Part shown: positions 44,872 to 56,266 of the stretch, in pieces | How the letters are laid out: each line of letters opens with the position of its first letter | Numbering within the stretch: position 1 is the stretch's first letter | NCBI RefSeq assembly: GCF_900005765.1 | Contig: NC_041686.1 | Coordinates: 1-64,000, forward strand | Reading direction: 5' to 3' | Origin: Plasmodium relictum | Taxonomy: Eukaryota; Apicomplexa; Aconoidasida; Haemosporida; Plasmodiidae | Length of the DNA stretch: 64,000 nucleotides | Program-made: the position numbers and the translations under genes | Notes under the pieces: generated by a model | What the model was told of the DNA's origin: nothing | Database searches by the model: none | What the model saw: only the letters and a program-made list of their open reading frames with translations

Positions 44872-45768
44872 ATTTATTTATCATCAAACATTTTCTATTT
44901 TTCATTTTTGTTTAACTTGTATAATATTCATGATTTTTTTAATTCTTTTATCCCTTAATATTTTTTTTAATTCTATAATTTTTTTTTTTTATTTCTTATA
45001 CATATTTTTAAATTTATATGTATATTTTTTTTTTTTTTTTATCTTTTATCCAATAATAATACTTTTAGAGATTCTATTTTATTTGATAAATTGACAATTC
45101 TTTAACAAAAAGTTACCAAAAAAATTAATAATATTTTATAAAAGATAAACTTTAAATATATATCTAACAAAAAATATAGAAATATGTATTGGTAACTATT
45201 ATAATAAAAAAAGAAAAAAAAAGGGAAAATAAGAATTAAAATATAAATTCTGAAATTATAAAATTAATTTTTCAATTAATATAAATAATAATTAGGTAAT
45301 TCTTAACCATGAAATTATATATCTATGTTAGATACAAAACATTTAATACTCATAATATTCAATAATTTATAAATAGAAAAGATTTATTACTTATATTTAA
45401 AAACTATTTATATAAATATCATATAATTTTTGCCTTCATAATCATATAAAAAGTGCAGTTTTATCAAAATATACTTAAAATTTAAAAAAATACTTTTATC
45501 TATAATCTTCAATTAATTTTTTTCTTTTTTTTTAGGTATATATCTTTTTCTAAATAAAAGATATATATATAAAAAAGAAAAATAGGAAAAAAGAAAAAAA
45601 AATTACAAAAACTTTGGCTAAACTCCAAACAAACAAAGAAAAAAGCACAATAATATAGTAAATATATAAAATAAATAAATAGAATAAATAAATGATACAA
45701 AAGAATTAATCAATTAAATAAATAAAACAGGATGTAAAATGGAAAAAAATAATACATATGACAAAAGA
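44872..45768 (+). repeat. Copy B of 897-bp direct duplication flanking the gap
   Basis: The segment starts exactly at the right edge of the gap and repeats 43675-44571. The sequence then continues uniquely (CAAAGTAATG) toward the 1705-aa gene. The simplest explanation is two overlapping contig ends that were not merged. Confidence 0.93.
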
Positions 45769-45952
45769 CAAAGTAATGTAATTAAAAAATTTACAAAAGG
45801 AATATAATGAATAAAATTTTAAAAAATAAAAATATAATTATATAATATTTGAAATTTAAACAAAAATATTATTAATGAATAGTAAATAAAAAATTAAATA
45901 AAATATAGAAAACAAAAAATATAAATTTAATTTTTAAATAATGCAAATTTAA

Positions 45953-45983
<31 letters not shown>

Positions 45984-46036
45984 TAACTAGGAGAAAAATA
46001 CAGAAACTAAAAACTTAAATATTTTATCCAGAAAAC

Positions 46037-46161
<125 letters not shown>

Positions 46162-46168
46162 TTTTTTT

Positions 46169-49100
46169 TTATTCTTTTTTTTTTTTTAATAAAGTTGACC
46201 TTAAAATAAGAAAATTATCTGAGTACCTAAAAATATACCAAAAAACTTTTGAAACAAACATTAGGTGATAAATATCAAATGGCTCTGCCAAGTAACCAGT
46301 AGATGTATTTTCCCCATTTATTGCTAGTTTGTATATTTCATGGCATTGCATATTTTCTGGAATATTCATAAAAACATGATGTATATCAATGTTTTTATTA
46401 ATATTAATATTATTTAATTTGTAAAATTTACACCCCTTTAATTTTATATATCTGAGAGCAATTTCTTCAGGAGTTAATTTATTATATAGAGCAAAAGGGC
46501 TTTGAAAAAAATATTTCCATTCTTCATCATTTAATAAACAACAAGATATATGAATCATATAAATTAATGCTGTTTGTATCATAAATAAAGGGAATATTTT
46601 GTGTAAAGATATCTGTATTTCATCATAAGAAACTAGTCTAGATAAAAATATATCATTACACATATGCCATTTTGGTATAAATTTATAAGACATTTTTTTT
46701 TTCTTCTTTAAAAAAAATTGTTCAAGTGAGTCATATTGCTTTATCTCATTATTATCACGTTTATTATTATAATTATTATATTGATAATTATTTTTCGAAT
46801 TTTTAGATGGTATCTCATCTTTGTATGCATCCAAACTTTCATCATTTATTTTCTCATTTTTTACCTTAGAGGTTTTATTTTTGTTAATTTCACTTTTTCT
46901 TCTAATTACAATATCATTATCTTTTTCATTCTCCATACTTCCTTCACTGCTTGAAAAATAATCTGAGACACTATTAGATGATACCAAATTTTCATTATTA
47001 TTTGAATTTATTTTTTTGTCCTTTTTTAAATAATATTTATAATTTATGTAGTAAGAAGAATCTACCATATCAACTTTCCTATCATGGGGAATGCCTGCAA
47101 ACTTGTTAAATACTCCTGTTTCAGCACCAAAACTCCATGATATTAATACAAATATTTTTATTATATCTAAGACAATTTTATTTCTTAGTTCAATTTTTAT
47201 ATTATTTTTCCCTTTATATTTTAATATATTGATATAATCATTTCTTGAATTAAATATATCTGCATGATTATATGATGATGAAAAATAACAAGTAGGTATT
47301 GGGAAATCAGGTGTAATGTATGGAACATATCTCATACAATTCATAAAACCATTAAAGTTCATTTTTTTTGGTAACATTTTTTCTTGACTAAATATGTGTT
47401 TAGGTATATCAGGATCACATAAACATATACCTAAAAAGCATTCATCAATTGATGTGAAATTTGGAAACCCTTTTATTTTTCCTAAATTTTCAATAAATAT
47501 TTTAAAGATTTCAAAGCTTACTTCTTTAACTTTTTTATGAGTATCAATCATATTAAAAAAATCTTCATATATTAAAGAATTTTCATCTATTATATTTGTT
47601 TTTTCACTAAAACTTTTAGTAAAATCATTTTTTACTGAAAATATTTTATTACCTTTTGTATCTTTATCATATAGGTTTTTATTTAATGTTTTTGATTCGA
47701 TTCCTTTATATGTATTGTTTTTATTTGAATTTTTTTCTTCATTTAAATCATTCTCTTTTTCTTCTTTGACTTTCGAAAGGGGACTAACATTATTACTTTC
47801 AATAATATCTGAAGTGAAGCACCCACTTATTAAGAATTGAGAATTTTCATTTCTATTATTTTCATTTATTCTTTTTACACCTGTTAAATCTATGCTACAA
47901 TAATTATCATTTTTTTTGCCTAATTTAACAACATTCAAAGTTTTATAATTTTGGCATTCATTTTGTGTTATATTTTTATCATCATTCTGATTTATATCCT
48001 GTAAACTATAGTTATTTACTTTTTTTTTAAATTTCATGTATTTTTCATATAATTTTTTCGTTAGATTAAAAGATATAACTGAATTATTAGATTTTTGATA
48101 ATTCTTATACTCATGATTAAACTCTAATAAAGTTTCAAAGAAATCTGTTACAGAATTAAACTCATAATAATATAAAATATATTCCTTTATTTTCCTAATT
48201 TTATTATGGATTCTTTTTTTTTGAATATATCTAAAATAGTCAGATTTAAATGGGGGATATAAGGAATAAAAGTTTTCAAATATAGATTTATCATTTATAT
48301 CTTCTTTTAAATCATTCACTAAAGCTTGGTGTACATAAATTATTTGATTTGATTTATCTCTTAATCCAATATCTTCTGAATCTTTAACAAAAAAAAAAGC
48401 ATCTTTAGGAATAAATATTTTGTCAAAAAGTAAAAAGCTATTTTTAAAATGTTCTGTAACTTCTTTTATTAATTTAAGATGATTCATTTTATTTTTAATA
48501 ATATTATATTTAGAATTTTTAAACATTTTGTTTTTTTGTGGATGCAATATGTAAAAGCACCCCTTATTTTCATCATAATCTAAAGGATATGACTTTAATA
48601 AATAAAACAAATTTTCTAATATCTTCATTTTATTGTCAAATTTTTCAAAATTTGATTTACTGAAATCTTGAAAATTTTCATGAGTTACATATTCCATGAA
48701 GTAATTTTTATTCATATTTTCATCTATTTTATCTTTTAGCATCTCACAAAAATCTACAATGTTTAGATTTTGAAAGAACCTTGATTTTATATATAAATAC
48801 CAAAATATATCTTTTATTTTATTTAAGTGAATTAATTCATTAAAAGATAAACCAATTATATTTAAACAACTTTCTACTTCATTTTGAAAATCGAATGTTA
48901 TTTCAGAATATTTTTTAAAATTTAAATCCACTGTATCATTATTTTTAATTATAGGGAAAATATTTTCTTTCACACTTTTTATAGATTTATTATTATTATT
49001 ATTATTATTTTTGTATTCATCTTCTTCATATATCATTTTTTCATTTAAATTAGAATTTCCCATTCTATTTTTGTAGTCATTTGAATTAGTTCTATTTTTT

Positions 49101-51286
49101 AATTCTATGGTAATGATTTGATTAACTTTTTTTGTTTCATCATTAGGTACTTTTAATTCTTCAGATTTTGTGTAACTCATATTTCCTTTATCATTATTTA
49201 TTATGTAATTTATAATTTTTTCATAACCATTTTCTTCTAAAGGTAATTGATCCATATTAAATTTACTGTTTTTAACTTTTTTTAAAATTTTCAATAACTC
49301 TACCATATGATTTTCATGTAAATCATTTTCAAAAATGAACTTCACTTTACTTGTTATTTTTTTTTTTTTTTTTTTTTTGTCATTTGTCCATTCAATACTA
49401 TTATTCATAGAAGAAATATTCAAATTCATATTATCCATATTAATATTATCGTTTTTAATTTGTACATTATTTTTTTCGTGACTATTATAAAAACTACAGT
49501 TGTTTGTTCTACACATATAATCGTCTTTGTTAATATTTATTTTTGAACTGTAAGCAATTTGTATATTCTTTGTATCTGATTCAAGTTTACATTTGTCTAA
49601 TTCTAATTTATAATCATCTATTTTTATACTATTTTCAAGAGTTCTTGGATATATAATCATTTTTTCAATATCACATAAATTTCTTTTACTTTTATCATTC
49701 TCTTTTGTTTCATTTTCATACATTTCTTTTATCTCATTTTCATCATTTTCTTTTATTTTTTCTTCAAATTTTTCTCCTTCGTTTTCATATATTTTTTTTC
49801 CACAACACTTTATATTTTTTTCATTATTTTCCAAATACGCATTTTTATTATGTGTTTCACTGCATATACTTACAGAATCATTTCTTTTATCATGTCTTTC
49901 AGTTTCATCAAAATAATTTACATTTTTTGATGTGGGCATCAAAATAATATTTTTTTCTTTTTCATTAATGCTATTTAAATTATTGCAAAATTTTACATCA
50001 ATTTTACTAGAAACATTATTGCAAATATTTTTTGAATTTGTTCCTTGAAAACTTTTGTTTAAGGGAAATAGTTTTCTATTAAAGGTTCCAACTATTTTTT
50101 TATCTTGCATATCTTTTTTGTTTTTATTTAGATAATGAAAATTATTCGTCACATTATTATTTTCATTAAAATTCATAAAATTGTATTCTAGCATTTTGTC
50201 ATAAAAATTAATAGATTTTAATTGAGTTAAATTCTCGTTATTACAACTTATATTATTTTTATAAGTATTTTTATTATTGCTAATAGCATCATTAGCGTTA
50301 ATGTTTTGTTTTGCGTATGAATTTTCCTGAAGAATATTATTTAAACTACTATTTTCTCTAATGTTACTTTGTAATATGTTACATCTAATTTCTGTATTTT
50401 TGTTACTTGTTTTATATTCATTACTTTCAACAAAAGAAATCATATTATTAAGATAAAAATTATTTTTATTTTTTAAATCGATTATATCTTGATTTTGTGT
50501 TTTATAATGAACTTTATCAAAAAAGTCTTTTTTTTCACAATTATTTGATTTAATAGCTTTAGAACAATTTTTAATTGTCTGTTTTGTATTTAAAGAAAGA
50601 AATTTTGGAAATTTTACTGATGTATTCTTATATTCATTAGACAAAGTATTATCATTATTTTTTAATTTATATATAACTTTATTATTGTGAATAAAATATT
50701 CCTGTCCAAATTCTTTTTTATTATTTTCACAATATAATTCAGAAAATTTTCTCATAGTATAATTTTTTTTTTCATGTATATCTCTGTTCAACTTCATTGA
50801 ATTACTATGTTTTATAAGAGCGTTTATATTATTTTTCGCAAAATTATTTTGTGTACTTACTTTACTGTCTTTCATTATTGATCTATTATTGTAAAAGAAA
50901 TTCTTTAATTGAAGATTTTTATTTAAGCATTTTACATTCTTATTTTGACATATATGAGGTTTTGTATTTAACATAATTAAATTTCCTGAATTTTTATTAA
51001 CTATTTGTGCTTTAGTATTTATTTTTTTATATAAATATTCATTTTCTCTTCTTATATTATTATTTAATAAATAAGTATTTTTATAAAAACTATTTTGACT
51101 TAAATTATTATTTTTATAATTCAAAATAGAGCCTTTCTCTGATTTTACGTATAATTTTAATTCATTATTTGTTTTATTTGATAATTTTTCAGTGTCTACA
51201 TTTTTAATATAAATATAAGATTCATTCATTTCCTTTTGGTTATCAGTAATATTTTGTACATTTAATTTATTTTTTAAATATATCAT
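46169..51286 (-). CDS. Very large protein of unknown function, Asn-rich with conserved-looking C-terminal half
   Basis: This is a single-exon protein of 1705 aa. The first 640 residues are almost entirely Asn/Lys/Ser low-complexity sequence. A Lys run (about 645-652) precedes a first folded-looking block (SKVKFIFENDLHENHMVELL). A helical block follows at about 800-1080 with conserved-looking text such as IFWYLYIKSRFFQNLNIVDF and FDKIFIPKDAFFFV. The third and best block (about 1270-1450) includes CFLGICLCDPDIPKHIF, YVPYITPDFPIPTCYFSSSY and ISWSFGAETGVFNKFAGIPH. The C-terminus (about 1550-1705) has KFIPKWHMCNDIFLSRLVSY and Cys-containing helices. No signal peptide or membrane segment is clear, and I recognise no domain. 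The compound microsatellite starts right behind the stop codon. Confidence 0.85.
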   Translation of the reverse strand: MIYLKNKLNVQNITDNQKEMNESYIYIKNVDTEKLSNKTNNELKLYVKSEKGSILNYKNNNLSQNSFYKNTYLLNNNIRRENEYLYKKINTKAQIVNKNSGNLIMLNTKPHICQNKNVKCLNKNLQLKNFFYNNRSIMKDSKVSTQNNFAKNNINALIKHSNSMKLNRDIHEKKNYTMRKFSELYCENNKKEFGQEYFIHNNKVIYKLKNNDNTLSNEYKNTSVKFPKFLSLNTKQTIKNCSKAIKSNNCEKKDFFDKVHYKTQNQDIIDLKNKNNFYLNNMISFVESNEYKTSNKNTEIRCNILQSNIRENSSLNNILQENSYAKQNINANDAISNNKNTYKNNISCNNENLTQLKSINFYDKMLEYNFMNFNENNNVTNNFHYLNKNKKDMQDKKIVGTFNRKLFPLNKSFQGTNSKNICNNVSSKIDVKFCNNLNSINEKEKNIILMPTSKNVNYFDETERHDKRNDSVSICSETHNKNAYLENNEKNIKCCGKKIYENEGEKFEEKIKENDENEIKEMYENETKENDKSKRNLCDIEKMIIYPRTLENSIKIDDYKLELDKCKLESDTKNIQIAYSSKININKDDYMCRTNNCSFYNSHEKNNVQIKNDNINMDNMNLNISSMNNSIEWTNDKKKKKKKITSKVKFIFENDLHENHMVELLKILKKVKNSKFNMDQLPLEENGYEKIINYIINNDKGNMSYTKSEELKVPNDETKKVNQIITIELKNRTNSNDYKNRMGNSNLNEKMIYEEDEYKNNNNNNNKSIKSVKENIFPIIKNNDTVDLNFKKYSEITFDFQNEVESCLNIIGLSFNELIHLNKIKDIFWYLYIKSRFFQNLNIVDFCEMLKDKIDENMNKNYFMEYVTHENFQDFSKSNFEKFDNKMKILENLFYLLKSYPLDYDENKGCFYILHPQKNKMFKNSKYNIIKNKMNHLKLIKEVTEHFKNSFLLFDKIFIPKDAFFFVKDSEDIGLRDKSNQIIYVHQALVNDLKEDINDKSIFENFYSLYPPFKSDYFRYIQKKRIHNKIRKIKEYILYYYEFNSVTDFFETLLEFNHEYKNYQKSNNSVISFNLTKKLYEKYMKFKKKVNNYSLQDINQNDDKNITQNECQNYKTLNVVKLGKKNDNYCSIDLTGVKRINENNRNENSQFLISGCFTSDIIESNNVSPLSKVKEEKENDLNEEKNSNKNNTYKGIESKTLNKNLYDKDTKGNKIFSVKNDFTKSFSEKTNIIDENSLIYEDFFNMIDTHKKVKEVSFEIFKIFIENLGKIKGFPNFTSIDECFLGICLCDPDIPKHIFSQEKMLPKKMNFNGFMNCMRYVPYITPDFPIPTCYFSSSYNHADIFNSRNDYINILKYKGKNNIKIELRNKIVLDIIKIFVLISWSFGAETGVFNKFAGIPHDRKVDMVDSSYYINYKYYLKKDKKINSNNNENLVSSNSVSDYFSSSEGSMENEKDNDIVIRRKSEINKNKTSKVKNEKINDESLDAYKDEIPSKNSKNNYQYNNYNNKRDNNEIKQYDSLEQFFLKKKKKMSYKFIPKWHMCNDIFLSRLVSYDEIQISLHKIFPLFMIQTALIYMIHISCCLLNDEEWKYFFQSPFALYNKLTPEEIALRYIKLKGCKFYKLNNININKNIDIHHVFMNIPENMQCHEIYKLAINGENTSTGYLAEPFDIYHLMFVSKVFWYIFRYSDNFLILRSTLLKKKKE

Positions 51287-52056
51287 TCTATTTATTATGA
51301 TATTATTTGTTTTTATTCTGAAAAAGAAAAAATAATATTCTATATATATATATGTTTCTTTTAAAAATTAATTAATTCTCAATAAAAAAAACTATATTCC
51401 TTAAAAGCTTAAAGATATTAAAAATAGGGCATAGCAATAAATATCGGACTAAATAATTTTAAGATTTACAAAGAATGTACTATTAATTATAGGATAAAAA
51501 CATTAATATAAGTTATTATTAATATAAGATATTAACAACAAAAAAAATTATGTTATTAATAAAGTAATATAATGTATTATTATAAAAATATATATATGCA
51601 TATAATGAAATTTTATAGTATATATATGTATATATATATATATATATACTATGAAAAATTGAAAATAATTCATTATACATTTTTAAGTTTCTTACTTAAA
51701 AATATCAAGGAAAAAAAAGTTAGCTAATTAGATTTAAAAAATTATTATATTTATACATATACCTATATGATTTTTTTTTTTTTTTATTGAATAAAATTGA
51801 TAATTCTTAATACATATTGTGCTCGTTTATAATATGAATGTGAAGTAGTTTTTATTTAATTTTTCATAATAACTAGAACATCTATTTTTCTTTAAAAATT
51901 TAATACATACAAGGAGAAAAGACAAAAATTTTCATATTTCGGACTTGTCCCTTTTTATTTAAAATTTATACAATAATTATCATTCAAATAATATGATAAA
52001 TATGAAAGAAAAAAAAAATTAAAAATAGTGAATAAACTGTTCGACAACAAAAGTGC

Positions 52057-52074
52057 ACTGAAATGCATTTCGGT
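52057..52074. other. Near-perfect 18-bp palindrome
   Basis: ACTGAAATGCATTTCGGT, whose 12-bp core GAAATGCATTTC is a perfect palindrome. It lies in a relatively G+C-rich island between genes. It could be a binding site for a dimeric factor or part of a structured RNA; which is unknown. Confidence 0.6.
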
Positions 52075-52620
52075 CTACATAAGATAAAATGGCCATTTTT
52101 ATTATTTTAATGGATTGTGCTAAATTCGTATAATACTAAAATAAAATGAATTTTATGAAATCTTATATATTTTAAAATATAGATATATTAATTAAAAAAA
52201 AAAAAAATTATAAAAATATGTAATGTATTTTGAAGAAACAAAAAATAAAAAAGAGATACTGAAATCAAATAAGAATAATTAAGAATACTATATAAGGTAT
52301 AGTAATCATTGAAAAAAAAATTTCTTTCTCTATTGTTTGGAATATTTATGTATAAAATCAGAAGGAAAATAATTTTCATACATAAGCAAATTTATTTGCT
52401 TTTGTAATATGCATATAGGCATATATATATGTATACGTTTCAACATTTTAGTAAGTTATAAATTCTGTATTGCACAACATATTTTACATTTATTATTCTT
52501 TTTCACATATAATTTTTTATAATTATATTTCATTATTCTAGAAGTAAAAATATATTCTCGTAATAATAAAATAACTCAAACCATTATCCATTATCTCCTT
52601 TAAGAAGTTTAAATATATTT

Positions 52621-52641
52621 ACTCCTATGCTACATAGGAGT
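52621..52641. other. Perfect 9-bp-stem hairpin
   Basis: The arms ACTCCTATG and CATAGGAGT are separated by a 3-nt loop (CTA) and followed by a T-rich stretch. This is far more G+C-rich than its surroundings. It could be the end of a short noncoding RNA or a hairpin in a UTR. Confidence 0.7.
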
Positions 52642-53164
52642 TTATTTTGCTTTTTATTATATAATTTTGAAAAATTAAGACATATCTATTAAAATAATAT
52701 ATTAACATTTATAAATATGTATTTATTCTATCATTTTGAAAATACATAATATTTTATAAAACGAAATATATATCGTATATTACATTTTATTTTTTATTTC
52801 TATAAAATTATTTTGTTATTAAAATTTTTATTCCTTTTTACATTATTTTACATAGCAACAAATTATATTCATTTCTATATATAAAAAAAAAAAATTTTTT
52901 TTAAAAAATATATTTTTTTTTTTTTATAATTAAATTTATATTTTTAGATAAGTATATAGTTTTTAGTTTAATCCTCCTTCCCTCCAAAAAAAAAAAAAAA
53001 TAAAATAAATAAAACTTATATTTTATAAATAAAAATTATTTTTTTTATCATATGAAATGTTTTTTAATGAATCTTATTCATCTTCATCTTAGCTTTTTTT
53101 CTTTTTTCTTTTTAGTTAAAATATTAAATTAAAAATTTTTTTAAAAATAAAAACCTTTACAAAA

Positions 53165-53897
53165 TTATGAATCTGTTATAATAACTTCCACTTCGACAAC
53201 TGGATCAATATTAATAGATGTCATTTGAGTAACTACTTCACATTGCGAATATAAATCAATGAGTCTTTTATAAATTCGTAATTCAAATCTATCCCATGTA
53301 TTTGTTCCTTCTCCACAGGGAGATTTTCTTGTTGTAATTCTTAATGTTTTTACAGGCAATCTTACAGGGCCTGATACATTTAGATTTCTTTCCTTTGCTC
53401 CTTTCATAATATCACTACAAACTGTCAAAATATAAAAATATATTTTGTATTAAGAAATAAATATTTAATACATATTTGTTTATTCTGTACATGAATACTA
53501 TTAAAGTTTTTTTAAAATCCTATATGCATATACATTTATATATTAACTTTTTTACTAATTATAAATATATTTTTTATTCAATAAAATGCATATTTCTATA
53601 ATTTTGTTAAATGTACAATCTTATTTGCATTTCTCACTTTAAAAATATTATTTTTCTTAATTTACAAGTGCTCATGAATATATATATATATAATTTTAAA
53701 TTTATAAAGGAATAAAATATATAAAAAAAATTATATATATACTCTTTTTTTTTTTTATCTTGTAAATTTAAATAATACTTTAAAGTATTTAAATTACCTT
53801 TTTCTATAGCTCTTAAATTTTTTGAAGTTAAAGCGATACGAATACGACGAAGTCTATACTTTTCGCCTTCAATTGCTCCTTTCATTAACTTACTCAT
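53165..53897 (-). CDS. RPS20: 40S ribosomal protein S20 (uS10), 2 exons
   Basis: Exons are 53897-53798 and 53421-53165 (minus), phase 1, encoding 118 aa, the usual S20 length. The sequence matches eukaryotic S20/uS10 throughout: [15 protein letters not shown] at the exon 1 end, then [56 protein letters not shown] and the end [16 protein letters not shown]. uS10 sits in the head of the small ribosomal subunit. The single intron of 376 bp follows the Lys codon in AIEK, and the exon 1 frame runs on into the intron as spurious sequence. The gene is divergent from IMC1c; S20 followed by IMC1c is also the order I recall on P. falciparum chromosome 10. Confidence 0.98.
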
Positions 53898-56266
53898 CTT
53901 GTTTTACTATAAATTTGATATGTATAAAAAATTGAATATTTTATAAAAAAAAATTTTTATATTAAAATTTATTCCTTATAGAAATTTTTATAATTCGTTT
54001 TTTCAATAAAACATATTTCTTTTATTTGTTCTTTGGAACATTTTTGAAAAATGCAAAAATTATTTTTACAAAAGCTCATTAATATGTAAAACTTATATGT
54101 AAAAATTATGAAAAAAAAAAAATTAAATATATATATATGTAAAAAAATTTTTAAATAAGAGAAAAAAAAAAAGTATGAATTAAATGGTGCTTAAGTTTTT
54201 AATAAAAATATTTCATATATTATTTATTTAATGTAATGCGCATTCCAGCCGTCATCTTTATATTTACAAAAAAAAAAAAAAAAATACTGTATTATTAAAT
54301 TTTTTAAGCATTTTCACAAATATATATACTTAAGCTGAGAAATATGATTAATTATAGTTTTAAAAATATTTAATTTAATTAAAAGAAAATCTCAAATTTA
54401 TACATTTTTTATTAAATTTTTTGCATACGAAGAAAAATGTATATAAAAATGTACACCTATATCACCAAATATCTTTTTAATTTTAAAAATAATTCAAATG
54501 AAAATAGTGAGTGTTAAAAAGGGAAAAATTTTTTATTAATCATACTATATATTATTTATTCATCTTATTCATTAAATAGTAAATTTTTTTCATTTACTCA
54601 AAAATTAAGTTAAATCATAATCCCATAATTTTAAGTTATCTTAAATAAAAATCATCAGCATAATTATGTATGAAAGCTTACAACATGTTCTAGATTTAAG
54701 GAATATTTTCTATGTATACTAATATTATTAATACCAATGTAGAAAAATTGAAATAATTTTTTTTTTTTTTAACAATAGAAGAATTAAGGCATTCAATTAA
54801 AGTAAAAAAAAAAGTAAAGCAATACAAAATTTTACTATTCAATGAAATATTATTTTTAGGAAAGAATAGGAAGGCTTTTCAAGGAAATTATCTTCCTTAT
54901 CCATTTTTTTTTTTTCTATAATTTTAGATTTTTATTTTGAAAAAATAAAAAAAATGCTATAATTTAGAACTGTACATATAACTAAATATTTTCAATTAAC
55001 ATATATGCAAAAAAATTAAGGGTGATTTGTATATTTGTGAAAAAGTAAATATAAAATTAAGTTTTTATAATTTTTATACGTCTTTATATTAAAAATATAA
55101 TTAAAGACTATTTAATTAGTCAATGTATTTAATAATTTACTTTAAATGCTAGAAATTTTAAAATAAAAATATTTTGTTGGTTGCTATAAAACTACTGTTT
55201 AGTTGATAGAAAAAAATTGCGTGCCAAGCCGTGAAAGAAAAAAAGAATTTAAATATATAGCCACTTATAAATAAAAATAAAATAATAATAATAATAATAA
55301 TTATAATACTACTAATACTACTACTACTACTAATAATAATAATAATAGTAATTTTTATTCTTTTTGTGCATTTCAAAAAAAAATTAAAAAAAATTGTATA
55401 GGTATATATATGATTTAAAATTTTAGTTATTCATAAAAAAAAAGAACTTTTTTTTTTACTTTATATGCATATGTTTGATAAATTTTTTTTAAGAATATGA
55501 ATTCATGCAACAAAAAATTGTTAAAATATTCTGTTAAGGATTGTTATGAACCGTTATATATGAATTTATATGTACAGCCATTTTTTGTGTGCAATTTTTA
55601 TTTTTATTTTACAGCTATATACATTATAACACAATGTCGTTTTTGTGTGTAAGTTTTAAATCAAGAGAAAAAAAAAGAATTAAAAAATTATACTTAACAT
55701 TCTTAAATTAAATATTTTAATATTATATATTTTCCCGAATTTCTGTACAGCAAATAATTATAAAATACCAAGTTTGCACTTATTTAATCTAAAAAGAAAA
55801 GTTAGGTAAATCATTTCACAATAATTAATGATAATGACCATTGTGTCGTTAAGCTATTTTTTTTTTTTTTTTTGAGAAGTAATAATAGTACTCGCAGATA
55901 AAATAAAAAAAAAAAAATAATAATATGCAAAAATAAAAATTAGCATAAAAATTTATTATATGGCCATAAATTTTATAATTTTAATTTGTTTTTTTTTTTT
56001 TCTCTCTATATATTTTTAATTACTTTTAAAACTTTACATGAAGTTCTTTATTTTTTTTCTATTATTATGTTTCATTAAGTTTGTATTTTTTTTTTCTATT
56101 TGTTTTTTTTGTTTTTTTATTTTTATATTTACATATAAAAATTCATAATTATTAAACTTTTAAACTTAACTTTTGCTTATTTCTAAATATTAATAATTTT
56201 TAGTTATTTTTTTGTGACTTATATTTTTACTTGTAAAATCTTAAATTTCTTTTTAAATTAAATAAA
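53898..56266. other. Divergent intergenic region between S20 and IMC1c
   Basis: 2.4 kb holding the promoters of both genes. It contains poly(A)/(T) tracts, a mixed AAT/ACT trinucleotide repeat at 55280-55349, and pyrimidine-rich sequence just before the IMC1c start. No RNA gene or coding exon was recognised. Confidence 0.6.
55280..55349. repeat. Mixed (AAT)n/(ACT)n trinucleotide repeat
   Basis: About 70 bp of AAT and ACT triplets in an intergenic region. Its composition resembles the AAT/ACT-containing tract in the TRA2 intron. Confidence 0.9.

Larger units (their letters stand above)
51287..53164. other. Intergenic region with hairpin-forming, less AT-rich islands
   Basis: This lies upstream of the 1705-aa gene and downstream of S20 (both minus). 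Two short islands of higher G+C stand out: 51905-52110 and 52570-52660. Each contains a strong inverted repeat (separate entries). There is no coding frame; a Phe-rich 63-codon frame at 52188-52379 is not supported. Confidence 0.5.

Noticed and set aside
44513-45094. Open frames running through the N gap
   Set aside because: The central codons are undetermined; the flanks are noncoding AT-rich sequence duplicated around the gap.
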